DNA of 25,450 nt, from NCBI GenBank assembly GCA_001579985.1, contig LRSR01002605.1:1-25450 (forward strand), in the 5' to 3' direction. The DNA is from Hypsibius dujardini. Its lineage: Eukaryota; Tardigrada; Eutardigrada; Parachela; Hypsibiidae. The first letter of the stretch is position 1; every line of letters begins with the position of its first letter. Positions 1 to 10,208 of this stretch are shown here, piece after piece. Below the pieces are notes generated by a model. It ran no database searches. It worked only from the letters and a program-made list of their open reading frames with translations, and was not told where the DNA came from. Both the position numbers and the translations under genes were made by a program.

Positions 1-200
1 GAATTGTCATGCAATACTCCCCCCTTACGTTCTATCGGACATATTTCGGATACAATAAAAAACACCCCCCTCAAACCAAAGCTCGGCGCGCCACTGACTG
101 GATTCAGTAAGTTAAGTTTTGAAAATAAATCAAGTAAACATGGAATGTGGGCTGAATATTTCATTATTTTTACTGTGATTTTCATTATGCCTAAGTTTAG

Positions 201-841
201 GTCGTTCCCGGTACATTGCCGCAATCGATGTGGATGAATTCCTGGTCTCAAACAGCAGCGTAACCATATGGCGATACATCGCCGCTCGCACACACCGACC
301 CCAATTCCTCATTAAATCCGTTCGCTATGGAACATCGGGAATTCAACGAGATTTCTCCGGTGAACTAACGCCAGACCCTTTCAAGGGTAGCGTGACGGTG
401 GCAGTGGCGAGTAATGAGACCACCGAAGGAGCGTGGCCGCTCATTCAACGAGCCAATCCCAATCGAGCTCCTCATCCGGATTTGGATGCTGATTTTGAAG
501 CGAGACACTACGAGATCTGCGAAAAAAACCGAACGATGAATCAGACGTTAGGATGTATTCATGCCGATGGGAAGTCCATATGGAAACCGGGGCGGTGCAA
601 GGTTGCGGGGGTCCATGGCTGCAAAACGGGACTGACCAGTGCGCAGACGTACAAAGTGGCGCTGAAAAATTTGAGGTTGAACCATTTTGCATTCCGGTCG
701 AGGGAACACGTGGAGCATTTGAATAGTCTGATGAAGCCGACAAAGAAGGCTGCTTTTGATCTGTTTGATACGATATGGTTTTCCTCTCGCTTTGACCCGA
801 TGTGGCATGAACAAACAGGACAGGAACGCCGAGACTCTTAA
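201..841 (+). CDS. Terminal exon of a GT92-like glycosyltransferase (5' part outside or unresolved)
   Basis: A 213-codon open stretch follows an acceptor (tttag at 196-200) and ends at TAA 839-841, which overlaps a poly(A) signal AATAAA (841-846). Its first residues read RSRYIAAIDVDEFLV, the DxD-type DVDEF nucleotide-sugar/metal motif of GT92 (DUF23) and related GT2-like enzymes. Downstream are the late elements of that family: K-S-I-x-K-P, then V-H-G-C, then L-N-H-F-x-x-R-S-R-E. The family uses nucleotide-sugar donors, normally as type II Golgi membrane proteins. The N-terminal anchor and first half of the catalytic domain are not visible, so the donor sugar and acceptor cannot be inferred. 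Bases 1-200 look like the preceding intron. The family call rests on motifs; a related GT2-like family is possible. Confidence 0.68.
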
Positions 842-1254
842 ATAAAAGGCAAAAAATACAGGTCAGTCTCTGGCATATTGTTTTTCTTCAAAATGTTGCC
901 ACGTTACCTTGCAAAATTTTTTATCAGCCTGCCGAAAGTCGGCGTACCTAAAACCCATTTTTTAATCGAAAAACCTCTTTAAAAAAAAGATCGGTTTATA
1001 GTTGCAGTGTGACAGGCCTTCAGTTCTCCCTGGACTTTGGATTATTGACTGCATCAGAAGATGAAAGTATAAGTCGCAAGCATCAGACTTTGTGTTCAGA
1101 GTTACCGAGCCTGCTAATTATTTGCGCAGATCAGTGCAAATAAATATAGTAAGTTTACATGAAATAATTCGCTTCAGACTGCTTAGTTTGATCATTTGAG
1201 CTGAAAAGTGACAAAACTGTGGCAATCTGATGCCTCCTATACCCGACACACAGA
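842..1254. other. Intergenic, no gene seen
   Basis: Downstream flank of the GT92-like exon. AT-rich, with stops in all frames. Apart from the overlapping poly(A) signal at 841-846, nothing recognisable was found. Confidence 0.6.
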
Positions 1255-1731
1255 ACGAGGTAAACGCGTTTAACCAGGCCGTTTTAGAAATCGTAACTTA
1301 ACCAGGCTGGCAGGTGGCGCATTAGTAGTTTTTAAGGAAACGACGGCGCACAAGGAAAAGAAGTGGCACCTCTACCGGACTGCTTGCACACTCCTCCATT
1401 GAGATGCTTCCCTTCCTTTTTTTGGACCCAAATTCGAACCAGAAGGATTAGGAACGAACTCAAATGGGTCAGAGACTGTTTTTGAATGTTTTCAAGCCAT
1501 CTGCAACGGCATGGCAGCACCCCAGCGCCGGGAAATCAACGTTGAAAAATACCGGCCTGGTTAAGTAACGATTCCTAAAACGGCCTGGTTAATAGCCTTT
1601 ACCTCGTAACGATTTCTAAAACGGCCTGGTTAATAGCCTTTACCTCGTAACGATTCCTAAAACGGCCTGATTCATAGCCTTTACCTCGTAACGATTCCTA
1701 AAACGGCCTGGTTAATAGCCTTTACCTCACA
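1255..1731. repeat. Inverted-repeat element whose right arm is a 41-bp tandem repeat
   Basis: The left arm (1255-1310) is the reverse complement, with few mismatches, of 1552-1607. The right arm continues as about four copies of a 41-bp unit (1567-1731) containing ACGATTCCTAAAACGGCCTG and then GGTTAATAGCCTTTACCTCG. Copies differ by single bases; one has GATTCATAG for GGTTAATAG. The enclosed ~240 bp carries only a short minus-strand ORF resembling no known protein. The layout fits a non-autonomous DNA element whose terminal repeat was tandemly amplified on one side. No convincing target duplication was found, so the class is open. Confidence 0.75.
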
Positions 1732-1735
1732 ATTG

Positions 1736-2187
1736 ATCGATCATGTACGTCTACATCCAGTATTTTCTCTGGCATACTTTTCAACAACGCCAGTCGGATT
1801 ATCGGCTCACAAAATGCAGCGTACTAAAACAGAACAAAAACTGTTATTTACTTTAATATTCGTCTCTTTAAGTGTTTCTAATTGTACGCGCTTTTTGTGA
1901 AATCTTAGAAATATACTTCCAAGTTAAGCTATTCAAAAGGCTTTTCTATGTGATTGCGATTCAATTTTCAAAGAGCTCGTGACGTCGCGCATACGAAGAA
2001 CACGTCAGCGGACATCTTCAATGGAACGTTACATTATCGGAGAATACTAAATTGCCCCAAGGGGGAAAAAGTTCATTCACTCTCGCTCGCTCTACACGTG
2101 CATAGAGTGCAGCTGAAAAATAATCACAAAAATACACCAATTTGTGTGGCATCTTCACAATGAGTTTCACTGCCAGACACGTTGCTC
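1736..2187. other. Intergenic or 5' flank of the Fringe gene
   Basis: AT-rich DNA between the 41-bp repeats and the Fringe start codon. No clear TATA box. A short ORF in the + strand (1954-2163) shows no protein signature and is probably leader or intergenic DNA. Confidence 0.4.
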
Positions 2188-5100
2188 ATGTTCTACATTC
2201 GAATGTGGAATTCCGCCAACCTGGACGAACAGTCGTCGATGAAGCTGAACGAATGTACTTTGAACGGCTGCTGCTATCGGATTATTAAACGTTGGACACT
2301 TACTCTAATCCTGGCCTTGTTTTTTACATTGGCGTGCATCTTTCCCCTTTTCACGAATTCAACGCCAAGTCCCCAGGTTGAAGTTTCGGTTGCATCTTTG
2401 TCAGATTCAGCAAGCACAGCACCGTATTTCGATGCAGAACGCAGGGACTGTTTAAACCGGTTGAATTATGCCGGCCTTGGACGGGATTTCCTGTTTGTCA
2501 CGATCAAGTCAACACGACGTAATCACAATTCCAAGCTCGCTGCTCTGCTGGAAACGTGGATTGCCTCTGCGTTACAGCTGAGGAACTTAATGGGAGAACC
2601 TCTAATTCCTGAGGTACAGTACAGTACTGCCGCGATTAAACCGGTCAGTTTTTGCACCCGGGCAGCGCATTCGACCTGTGTGTGAGTGTGTGAGTGTGTG
2701 AGTGTGTGAGTGTGTGAGTGTGTGAGCTCACTCAACACACAGGCGCGTGTGACGGAGGCGTGGTTAAACTGACCGGTTTAATCGCGGCAGTACAGTAATG
2801 CCTTGTGACGATCACTCACCTTTTTTTTGCAAGACGGCTATCGGTCCATTTCCGCTCATTTACAGGTCGGAATTGTGACGGATGGATCGTACGAAAGCAG
2901 TAAGAAGTGCTCGCCGGAGCAAGCGCGATTTTCCGCTGCAGTTTCTAGCCTCGAGAACTTTTCAAGCATTGGATTTCAGGCGTTCCGGCAAACGTGCGTG
3001 TCCGCATTGCCGATTTCTGCGGAAAGAAACATAACGCGTGAGCTGAATTATACTTATACTCATCAAGCATCGACAGTGGAGATGGCAAAAACTGAAATTA
3101 GTTTATTATGTACTGATCTTTTAGCCAAATAAAAATTAGACACTGAAGAGTTTTAGTGCGCTTTCGTTTAGGGAAAAATTGTTTCGATTCAGCTTTAGTC
3201 AAAACCAGTCGACTTTTCTTAGTTTCGCCCGTTCGAATGTTTAGTGACTAGAATTGGATAACTTTCATAATTCCTCTTTAAATTTAATTTGAAATCGATT
3301 GGCGTCAGTAGAATCCCTTTTGAAAGTCAGGGGGCGGAGCTACAGATCATTCTTGGGATTGAGAGGAAAATTACGTTTTGCATTGCAGAAATGCCCCACA
3401 GCCCCGCCCCCTCATATTCAAAACTGATTCTGCTGAAGCAGATCAATTCCAAATTGAATTTCGAGAAGGATTTGTGCCGAAAATAGAGTCAGTTTGAATT
3501 CGGCATCTGAAATAATTCCCAAGTATGAGTTTCTTTTAGGAGTTTCTTTTAAATCGACTTTAGTTCTGCCATCCTAATTCGTAGGTATATTTGACGGTAT
3601 TGTACGAATGTAATACTCAAAGTGACCATTCAACAGGTACTCGTTGACCTGCAAACTGCAAGAAGAGCTCCGCATGTACTACACCGCCGTTGCAAGCAGA
3701 GCCTCGTAAGCTGAACGGATTTCGTGTTTGAAGCAACGATAAAAACTTTCCTTTGTTGATCGATGTGCACGTTTTATCATCATGTTTCGTCCTACAGTTG
3801 GTTCTGCCACTTCGATGACGACACCTACGTGAACGTGCCGAACCTCATTAAGATGCTCCTCCTGCTGGACGATCCCCTTACGGCGTCATTCTACGTCGGA
3901 AAAAGTCCGCCACCGTTTGTGTTCGGGTTAAACACAACCTACAGCTTCTCACAAAACGCGGTAAGGCGTGGTTCAGTGTACACACGTGGCCATAATTTTG
4001 GGTGGCAGACTTTAAGCCAAAAAGAGTGGTCCGAGTTCGGGCCGAATCAAGCCACCGCGCGCACTCGCTCTTCACCACAGATGACCATGCAGCCTTAACT
4101 CGATTGATCGATTGATCGAACTTGTTTATTTTGGCGGAATCTGGAGCAGCTTGCTCAATATAATTTTTCCGCTTGGCCGGGCATCAAATCAAAGATTCAG
4201 GAGAGAGCAGTGGGAAGTTCTAACTAAGAGTGGCTCAAACCCGGACCACCCTGATGGCTCGAACTCTGCTGCCACCCAAAATTGTGGCCATTTGTGTAAG
4301 CGGAAACAAGCAGCTGAACTAAAGAAGAGTTTCTCCTCTCTCGCATCGCTGTCATCTTTTGAGTGGCATGAAAAATCTTGGCGTATCTTGTATCATTTTA
4401 GAAAAGTGCCATGGGTGTGCCATGAGACTGTGGCAATTATGCAATTATCGAGAGAAACCTCAGCTGATTTATTCAACGTACAACAAAAGCATTGTTGTAT
4501 AAAGAGGTTTGGTAATTCGATGCTAAATTCTTGGTTAAAATTCGAGCAGAAGCGCGTTTAGGGTTCTCACAAGGCCAAACCAGGACCCCCAAAGGTAGGG
4601 CCAGAGGGTGAGCAAAGGGGCAAACTGCATTTTATTTCAAAATTGTGCCCAAAGTTTGGTTTATTGTTCCTGATCATTCTGAAACTTGTGGTGGTTTGGG
4701 GTCCTTTTTTCCACACCCCGCCCCTCCACCCCGGGATTCCAAAACATCCTCAGAAACCTCCGTTTTTCGATCAAATTTTAAGTTTCTTGGGTCACAATAT
4801 AAGCTTCCCCCCCCCCCGGCTATACAGTGAAGGGTCTCGGTCCCGATTTAGTGCGATTGCGGTATTGAAGGATTTTGGCTAGCCGACAGAAGAGACTTCA
4901 AATCAAAGACTCAGTTGAGGGCTGAAGAGTTACTGAAAATTAGCCTAACTTCTAGTTAAATCAATACATCATATCATCCTTTATTATTATTATTATTTAG
5001 AACAGTTCGAGCCGGACAAAGACCATCCACTTTGCAAACGGTCCGGCAGTTTGCCTGAGTCGACATTTGATGCACCGTCTTGAGGGAATAATACGGAACG

Positions 5101-5827
5101 ACACTCATCCCCTGAACATGCTGGCGTTTGCAGGGCGTGTCAACACGCAAGCCGGCGATGACGCTCTCCTGGCTCACTACGTTAACGGTATATATATCTG
5201 TCCAAAAACAGAGTCTACGAGTCGCGCATTTTTCTAATTTACGACTAATTGTTTCTACAGATCTACTTGATGTCCCCCTGACGGAAGTGAAAGAGATGTA
5301 CTCAACTCTGGATGACTTAACGGCGTTAAACCAGACAGAGTTGGACCAAGCAGTAAGTATGTCTGATAGAGGGAGGAGGGGTCGGGGTACTTTTGTTTTA
5401 ACTGACCATAGACACAGACACAGACACAGACACAGACACAGACACAGACACAGACACAGACACAGACACAGACACAGACACAGACACAGACACAGACAGG
5501 TCCCTAAACGAGCCCCTGTGTGCAGTGAGTCTAGTTCTCTTCCGATGTATTCTGTTCGTTTACAGATTACACTTAGCCACCAGGGGACAAACTCATTCAA
5601 TGTCCCATTGGACAACTACACGGGACGGTTGTTCAAACTTAAGTAAGTCCGTGTACGAGGAGCCATTAACCTTATCGGCATCCCCCTGTCTGACTAAACG
5701 ATAGTCGAAAGTTCTGCGGAACCTAGATTGGGATTTTATGTACTTCCTTTTTAGGATCAGAAGTCTACACAATTATCTGCAACGGAATTGGCGGGAATTA
5801 TGCTGTGGCAAGACATCTGCAAAATGA
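2188..5827 (+). CDS. Fringe-type beta-1,3-N-acetylglucosaminyltransferase, nine exons
   Basis: Fringe enzymes add GlcNAc to O-fucose on Notch-type EGF repeats in the Golgi. Exons: 2188-2613, 2866-2899, 2980-3037, 3637-3705, 3798-3960, 5001-5187, 5261-5352, 5566-5642, 5755-5827. All junctions are GT-AG and in phase, giving 392 aa. A type II membrane anchor lies at residues ~36-55. The stem is followed by FLFVTIKSTRRNHNSKL and L-x-E-T-W, then VTDG, a C-x3-H-x6-C element formed across the exon 3/4 junction, and WFCHFDDDTYVN with the DDD metal site. Next come IHFANGPAVCLS, matching FWFATGGAGFCLS of Fringe, and a GDD acid pair. The C-terminus R-S-L-H-x(9)-L-C-C matches the RSIHC end of Fringe. Odd point: the usual FHSHLE motif reads MYSTLD. 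The enzyme is divergent, so a related GT31 activity is possible. The start is the first in-frame ATG; a second lies five codons on. The gene is convergent with FATP. Confidence 0.88.
2620..2797. mobile_element. Tc1/mariner-type MITE in Fringe intron 1
   Basis: A 174-bp element (2622-2795) is flanked by TA on both sides (2620-2621, 2796-2797). Its ends are CAGTACTGCCGCG and the complement of CTGTACTGCCGCG. A perfect 28-bp inverted repeat occupies 2624-2651 and 2766-2793. The interior carries a TGTGAG microsatellite (2680-2726). TA target sites and CAGT-type ends are typical of Tc1/mariner non-autonomous copies. The left target site begins six bases after the intron 1 donor GT (2614). Confidence 0.85.
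3979..4298. repeat. Inverted-repeat element in Fringe intron 5 (likely MITE)
   Basis: 3979-4008 is the near-perfect inverse complement of 4269-4298; both contain ATTTTGGGTGGCAG or its complement and the ends match TACACA. Weaker inverted similarity continues inward (GTGGTCCGAGTTCGGGCC against the complement of 4233-4262). The interior includes ATTGATCG repeats at 4100-4117. No transposase or clear target duplication was found. Confidence 0.65.
4299..5000. other. Rest of Fringe intron 5
   Basis: Non-coding intron between exon 5 (ends 3960) and exon 6 (starts 5001). It holds a C-rich run near 4808-4818 and a TTA/TAT microsatellite immediately before the acceptor (4980-5000). ORFs here show no protein signature. 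Confidence 0.6.
5411..5499 (+). repeat. ACAGAC hexanucleotide microsatellite in Fringe intron 7
   Basis: About 15 nearly perfect copies of a 6-bp unit lie between the donor at 5353 and acceptor at 5565. Because the unit is a multiple of three it stays open on both strands (Arg-His runs on +, Leu-Cys runs on -); these are not genes. Confidence 0.95.
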
Positions 5828-6127
5828 GTTCAAACTCAGAACCAAAGACAAGTCAACGTCGCCAGACTGGTGGACCGAATTCGTGCAGCAGTCTTTTTCT
5901 AAAACGCTAAAAAATCAACCGATGATGGGAAAAAAGTGCTTAAATAATTTACAAAAATGTTTGAAACGGTTCCAATTGTCAAATTTTAAAGAGCAGTTTC
6001 TAAGGACATCGCAATCAGAAAAGTGGCAGCACATACGCGGAACTGAATAAGATAAGGAAAATCCGGAAGGAAGTCGAGTATTTAGTGAATCAACAACAAC
6101 CTTCGATAAATCACGTTTGCTGTTTCA

Positions 6128-9100
6128 TTAATAACGAATCCCGCCGCGACTTAATCGCTCGTAATCCGCCGGGGTCAGCAGCTTGTACAGCGCACTGGCG
6201 GGATCAAAGAAGAACACTCGGTCGTCGCCGCACTTGCCAATGTCGTAGGCCTCTTCCCTGAGGGCGCCTTTCTTGATCTTGAACGTTCCTACAGAGGGCA
6301 AATTCATGAATTATCCTACAAAACAATCTACAATGCTTCTACACGCAGTGCGTACTTACAAACAGCAAAACTAAGCTTCATGTGCGACTAAAAGACTAAG
6401 CAAAAACTAAACGATCAATTTTATTATCTAGGTTTTCAGTTTTTTTAGATTAAAGTTTTAGGTTATTATATAAAGGAAACTAAATATCTTTGAAGTTAAT
6501 TTTTAGCTGATTATACAGTAAACGAATTAGATGAAGTTCACATTCTGCCTTCCTTTTACGGTACGCTGCTTCAGCTCATGAAACGCACCTGTGACTTCCA
6601 GTTCCGGCACAAAACGCAAGAAAAGGGGACGGGCGTAGGCCGCGAGACTGTTCTTCACGCCAGCACTGAAGCTGTCCATGTTGACCTTACTGTCACTGCC
6701 GGAGATGCATGCCATTCCGGCCTTCCCTTCGCAACCTGCACAATCCCAATTCCCAAAAGATTCATCGAAACACGAGTCATGCACATTCGCTCTTTCAAAA
6801 CGTTTCATCGAAACACGAGTCATGCACATTCGCTCTTTCAAAACGTTTCATCGATTCCCGCCAGAGAAAGAAGCACACACCTGGAACGGAGACACCGAAC
6901 ACGGCGACATCGACGTCGTTGGCCAATCGACTGATCACTCCCTCCACTTCCGTCGTCGACACATTCTCGCCCTTCCTGTATGAAACAATGCACGAAATAA
7001 AACAATTCAGGACGCATGAAAACGTCATTATTTAAAGGAGATTTCTTTTAACTCTCGCTCACCATCGGAATGTGTCCCCTGTGCGGTCGACAAAGAAGAT
7101 GTATCCTTCTTCGTCCTTCATCAAAATATCCCCTGTCCGGAAGTAGAGATCCCCCTGCTGAAACACATCCCTCAGCTGTTTCTTCGTTGTCGCTTCCTTC
7201 TGGAGGTATCCGTCAAACGAGCTGAATTTACTGCCCGTCGAGATCTTCCCGATCAGCTCGCCCGGCTCGTTGGCCTTGCACACAATACATCGCCCATTTC
7301 CATCCCTGATCGCTTCGTTTGACTCCATGTCGACGCGGATCAAAAACTGCTGCTTGAAAAACTCCAAACTCCGAGAGGTGAAGCCGATTGCACCTGAAAA
7401 GGTAAACTACTCGTAAAAAGTAACAAACAAGCATTTTAGCGCTTGAATTTCAAAACGCTTAAAATTTCATTGAGTCCTCGCGAAAAAGGATGAGTGTCCA
7501 AAACAGACGCTGAATCTCAATACAAATCCGTTGCCGTTTTTAAGTTATTTCAGCCTAATTCCTTTTGATGACTAACAAGGGAACGATCACGAGTGCAAAT
7601 CTCTGATCGTGACCAAACTTTTTTCTTGAATACAATGTCCCCTAAAATGATTAAAAAAAATATGACTCGCGGCAAAGAGTTCCCCGTTCAACGAGGAGAA
7701 ATTTGGGAAGATCTCAATTGGAGCATGTACATCGACGATATTCATGAACGCTTGATTGAATGATTTATTGTGCTCTTTTCGGCTTCTTCCTCAGGAACCC
7801 GGATAGGGAAACGTTTTCAATGAAAATGTAAAATGGACGACGTGGTTGATGTTTTGATGATTTCTTTTTGGTTTGTGGGAATAAACCATATAATCTCCGT
7901 GACTGGTTATGATTTTCAGTTTTAATACAAATTATTTCGCTGCAATAATTCAAAGTATTTTTTTCCCTCGCCAATATGGTGAAAATCAATCCTTCTAACG
8001 TTGTGCGGCTACTTCTGGAGGCTTATGTCGGATGGGAAAAAAGCGATGTCAACGATCACGAAAGGGAGCTCGCAGATAACATCCGAGGTAAGTGTGCATA
8101 CACACGTTGACTGCACCAATTTATCAAGACATGTTCTTCAGATTCTTTTACTTTAATTTTACAGGCGTTATTGATTCGTACCCTACATCGACAGATATGC
8201 AGGTTTATTCGAAGGAGTTTTTAGATTTTGAAAACGATTCCGTTGACCGCACATTGGCGGGCGCCGACCTGCAGGAATTTCTGGAAGCGGAGGATCAACT
8301 ATTGAGTTCACAGTCGCTGTCGCAGCCGTCTTCCGATTCCTCTTATCACCCTACGCCGGAAGATCCGAAAACCATGAACATCGTGAACTTTGAGTACAAA
8401 AAGAAAGCTGTTCTGTATTGGAGGGAAGAAGATGATCAGCCCAGGCAGAAGAAGCTCAAATGGGAGTCTGTTCGCGCTCGGTATAAACAACTGCCAGATA
8501 ATACGGCGCTGTATCGGTGGGCTGCGCTGGTTGATTCAGGCCAGAAAACAACCAAGGAAAAGCTGAAAGTGATTTTCGAAGCTACGCAGAAGCGTTTCAT
8601 TGCAGCACGGGATGAAAGGTTGGTTGGTTGGTTGGTTGGAACATCGTGGACTTTGTGGAATAGTGCTTTTTGGTTCAAGATCACATGTTAAATCATTCAA
8701 TCAATCGTTCATGAATACCGTCAATGTGCGTGCTCCAATTGAGATCTTCCCGAATTTCTCTTCGTTGAACGGGGAACTCTTTGCCGCGAGTCATATTTTT
8801 TTTAATCATTTTAGAGGACATTGTATTCAAGAAAAAAGTTTGGTCACGATCAGAGATTTGCACTCGTGATCGTTCCCTTGTAAGCCTGATGCCGCAGTGT
8901 TAAGGTTAATTTTTTCAGTTGAATCTATAGTAATTAAAACTCGGACTTTGGAATATCAGAAATACAAAACTTTTTGTCGTATGTCTTTTAGTTTAGATTT
9001 AGCTTAGCTTAACTTAGCTTATTCATTGACTATGCCAGTATAACTTTCAGTTTTGTGTTTCTTAAAAGTGTTTCTTAGTTAAGTTTTAAGCTCGTGTTTG

Positions 9101-10151
9101 AGTCAAGTTTTCGAATTCAGTTTTTTCCCGTTAAATTTGTGATCGCTAAACCAAATTTTCCTTTAGAAATTAAAAAAGCTAAAACCAAATATTTAATCAT
9201 TCAATTCAATTCAATTCAATTCAATTCAATCATCATTCAGTTCAATTCAATTCAATTCAAAATCATTCAATTCAATCGAGTTGCAGGCCAGTTTTTCGTT
9301 TAGTTTTTGAGTTGAGTAGTTTATTGTAGTTTAGGTGTTCCATCATCACTAACTTACCTGGGCGACCGTCGATGTTGAGAAATCCGACGTTGCCTTCGGT
9401 GCTGCCGTAGCATTCGGCGATCCGCGGGATGGCGAAACGCTTCACGAATTCGGTCCAGATTTGTGGGCGGAGTCCGACGCCATAGCAGACTCGGAGGGTG
9501 TGTTGGGTGTCATTGGGCTTGGGCGGTTGGGCAAGGAGGTAGCGACAAAGCTCACCGACGTAGTGGAACACCTGCAAATTCAGAAGAATGTCGCGAGATC
9601 GATGAAAAGGACAAAATAATGCATGAAAATTCCTCGCACCGGAAAGCGAAAAGGTTTCTTTCGTATAACACTTTAAGTAAATAGCATTTTCTTTATTCCT
9701 TTTGTCTTAATTTTAAATATATTGTGATTTATAAAAAATATACTTGATTTTTCGAGATATATACATGCCCCATTGTTACAGTCCATCACGGGAAAACTTT
9801 AATGAAAACTATCGTTAAAAACATTAATGTTGTCAACGAGTATTTCAGTTCATTTCATACCGTGCATTTGTTTTTCCTGACATCGTCCCAGAATTTGGAG
9901 GCAGAGAAGTTTTTCTTAATAACGACAGTTGTTCCGAAGAGCAAGGCTTGACCAACAGCGATGAGGCCACCAGCACTAGAAACCAAGACAGCATGAAATG
10001 TTGGTCAGTTCATCGAACACAAATTACGGTGGCATTACGTTTGTGTTCCTGTCTGTCTGCCTGCCTGCCTGCCTGCCTGCCTCTCTGTATGCCTGTCTGC
10101 TTGTTTGTCTGTCTGCCTCCCTGCCTCCCTGCCTGTCTGTCTGTCTGTCTA

Positions 10152-10208
<57 letters not shown>

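Larger units (their letters stand above)
7573..8883. mobile_element. Long-inverted-arm DNA element in FATP intron 5
   Basis: Left arm 7576-7767 and right arm 8689-8880 are inverse copies over about 190 bp, differing at only scattered positions. Outer ends are CAAGGGAACGATCACG, and both sides are flanked by TAA (7573-7575, 8881-8883). This fits a 3-bp target duplication of the TWA type seen with PIF/Harbinger, although arms this long are unusual there. Each arm encodes the same 42-codon ORF pointing inward (7635-7763 on +, 8821-8693 on -). The core holds a separate spliced gene. No DDE catalytic domain is present, so the element would be non-autonomous. Superfamily is uncertain. Confidence 0.85.

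Noticed and set aside
2866-2927. A longer Fringe exon 2 reading KKCSPEQAR joined to YSLTCK, with correct Cys spacing
   Set aside because: It would need a non-GT donor. The canonical GTAAGA donor at 2900 plus an extra exon 2980-3037 gives the same C-to-C spacing and adds the conserved His, so the alternative is coincidence.
4112-4561. 149-aa + strand ORF
   Set aside because: It sits in Fringe intron 5, overlaps the inverted-repeat element and has no domain pattern.
5644-5646. TAA as the end of the Fringe protein
   Set aside because: It lies inside a perfect donor AA|GTAAGT. Splicing to 5755 adds RSLHNYL..LCC, which matches the known C-terminus of Fringe proteins.
4974-5646. Large ORFs on both strands over the ACAGAC array (Arg-His and Leu-Cys repeats)
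   Set aside because: A 6-bp repeat keeps both strands open; only the flanking spliced exons carry Fringe homology.
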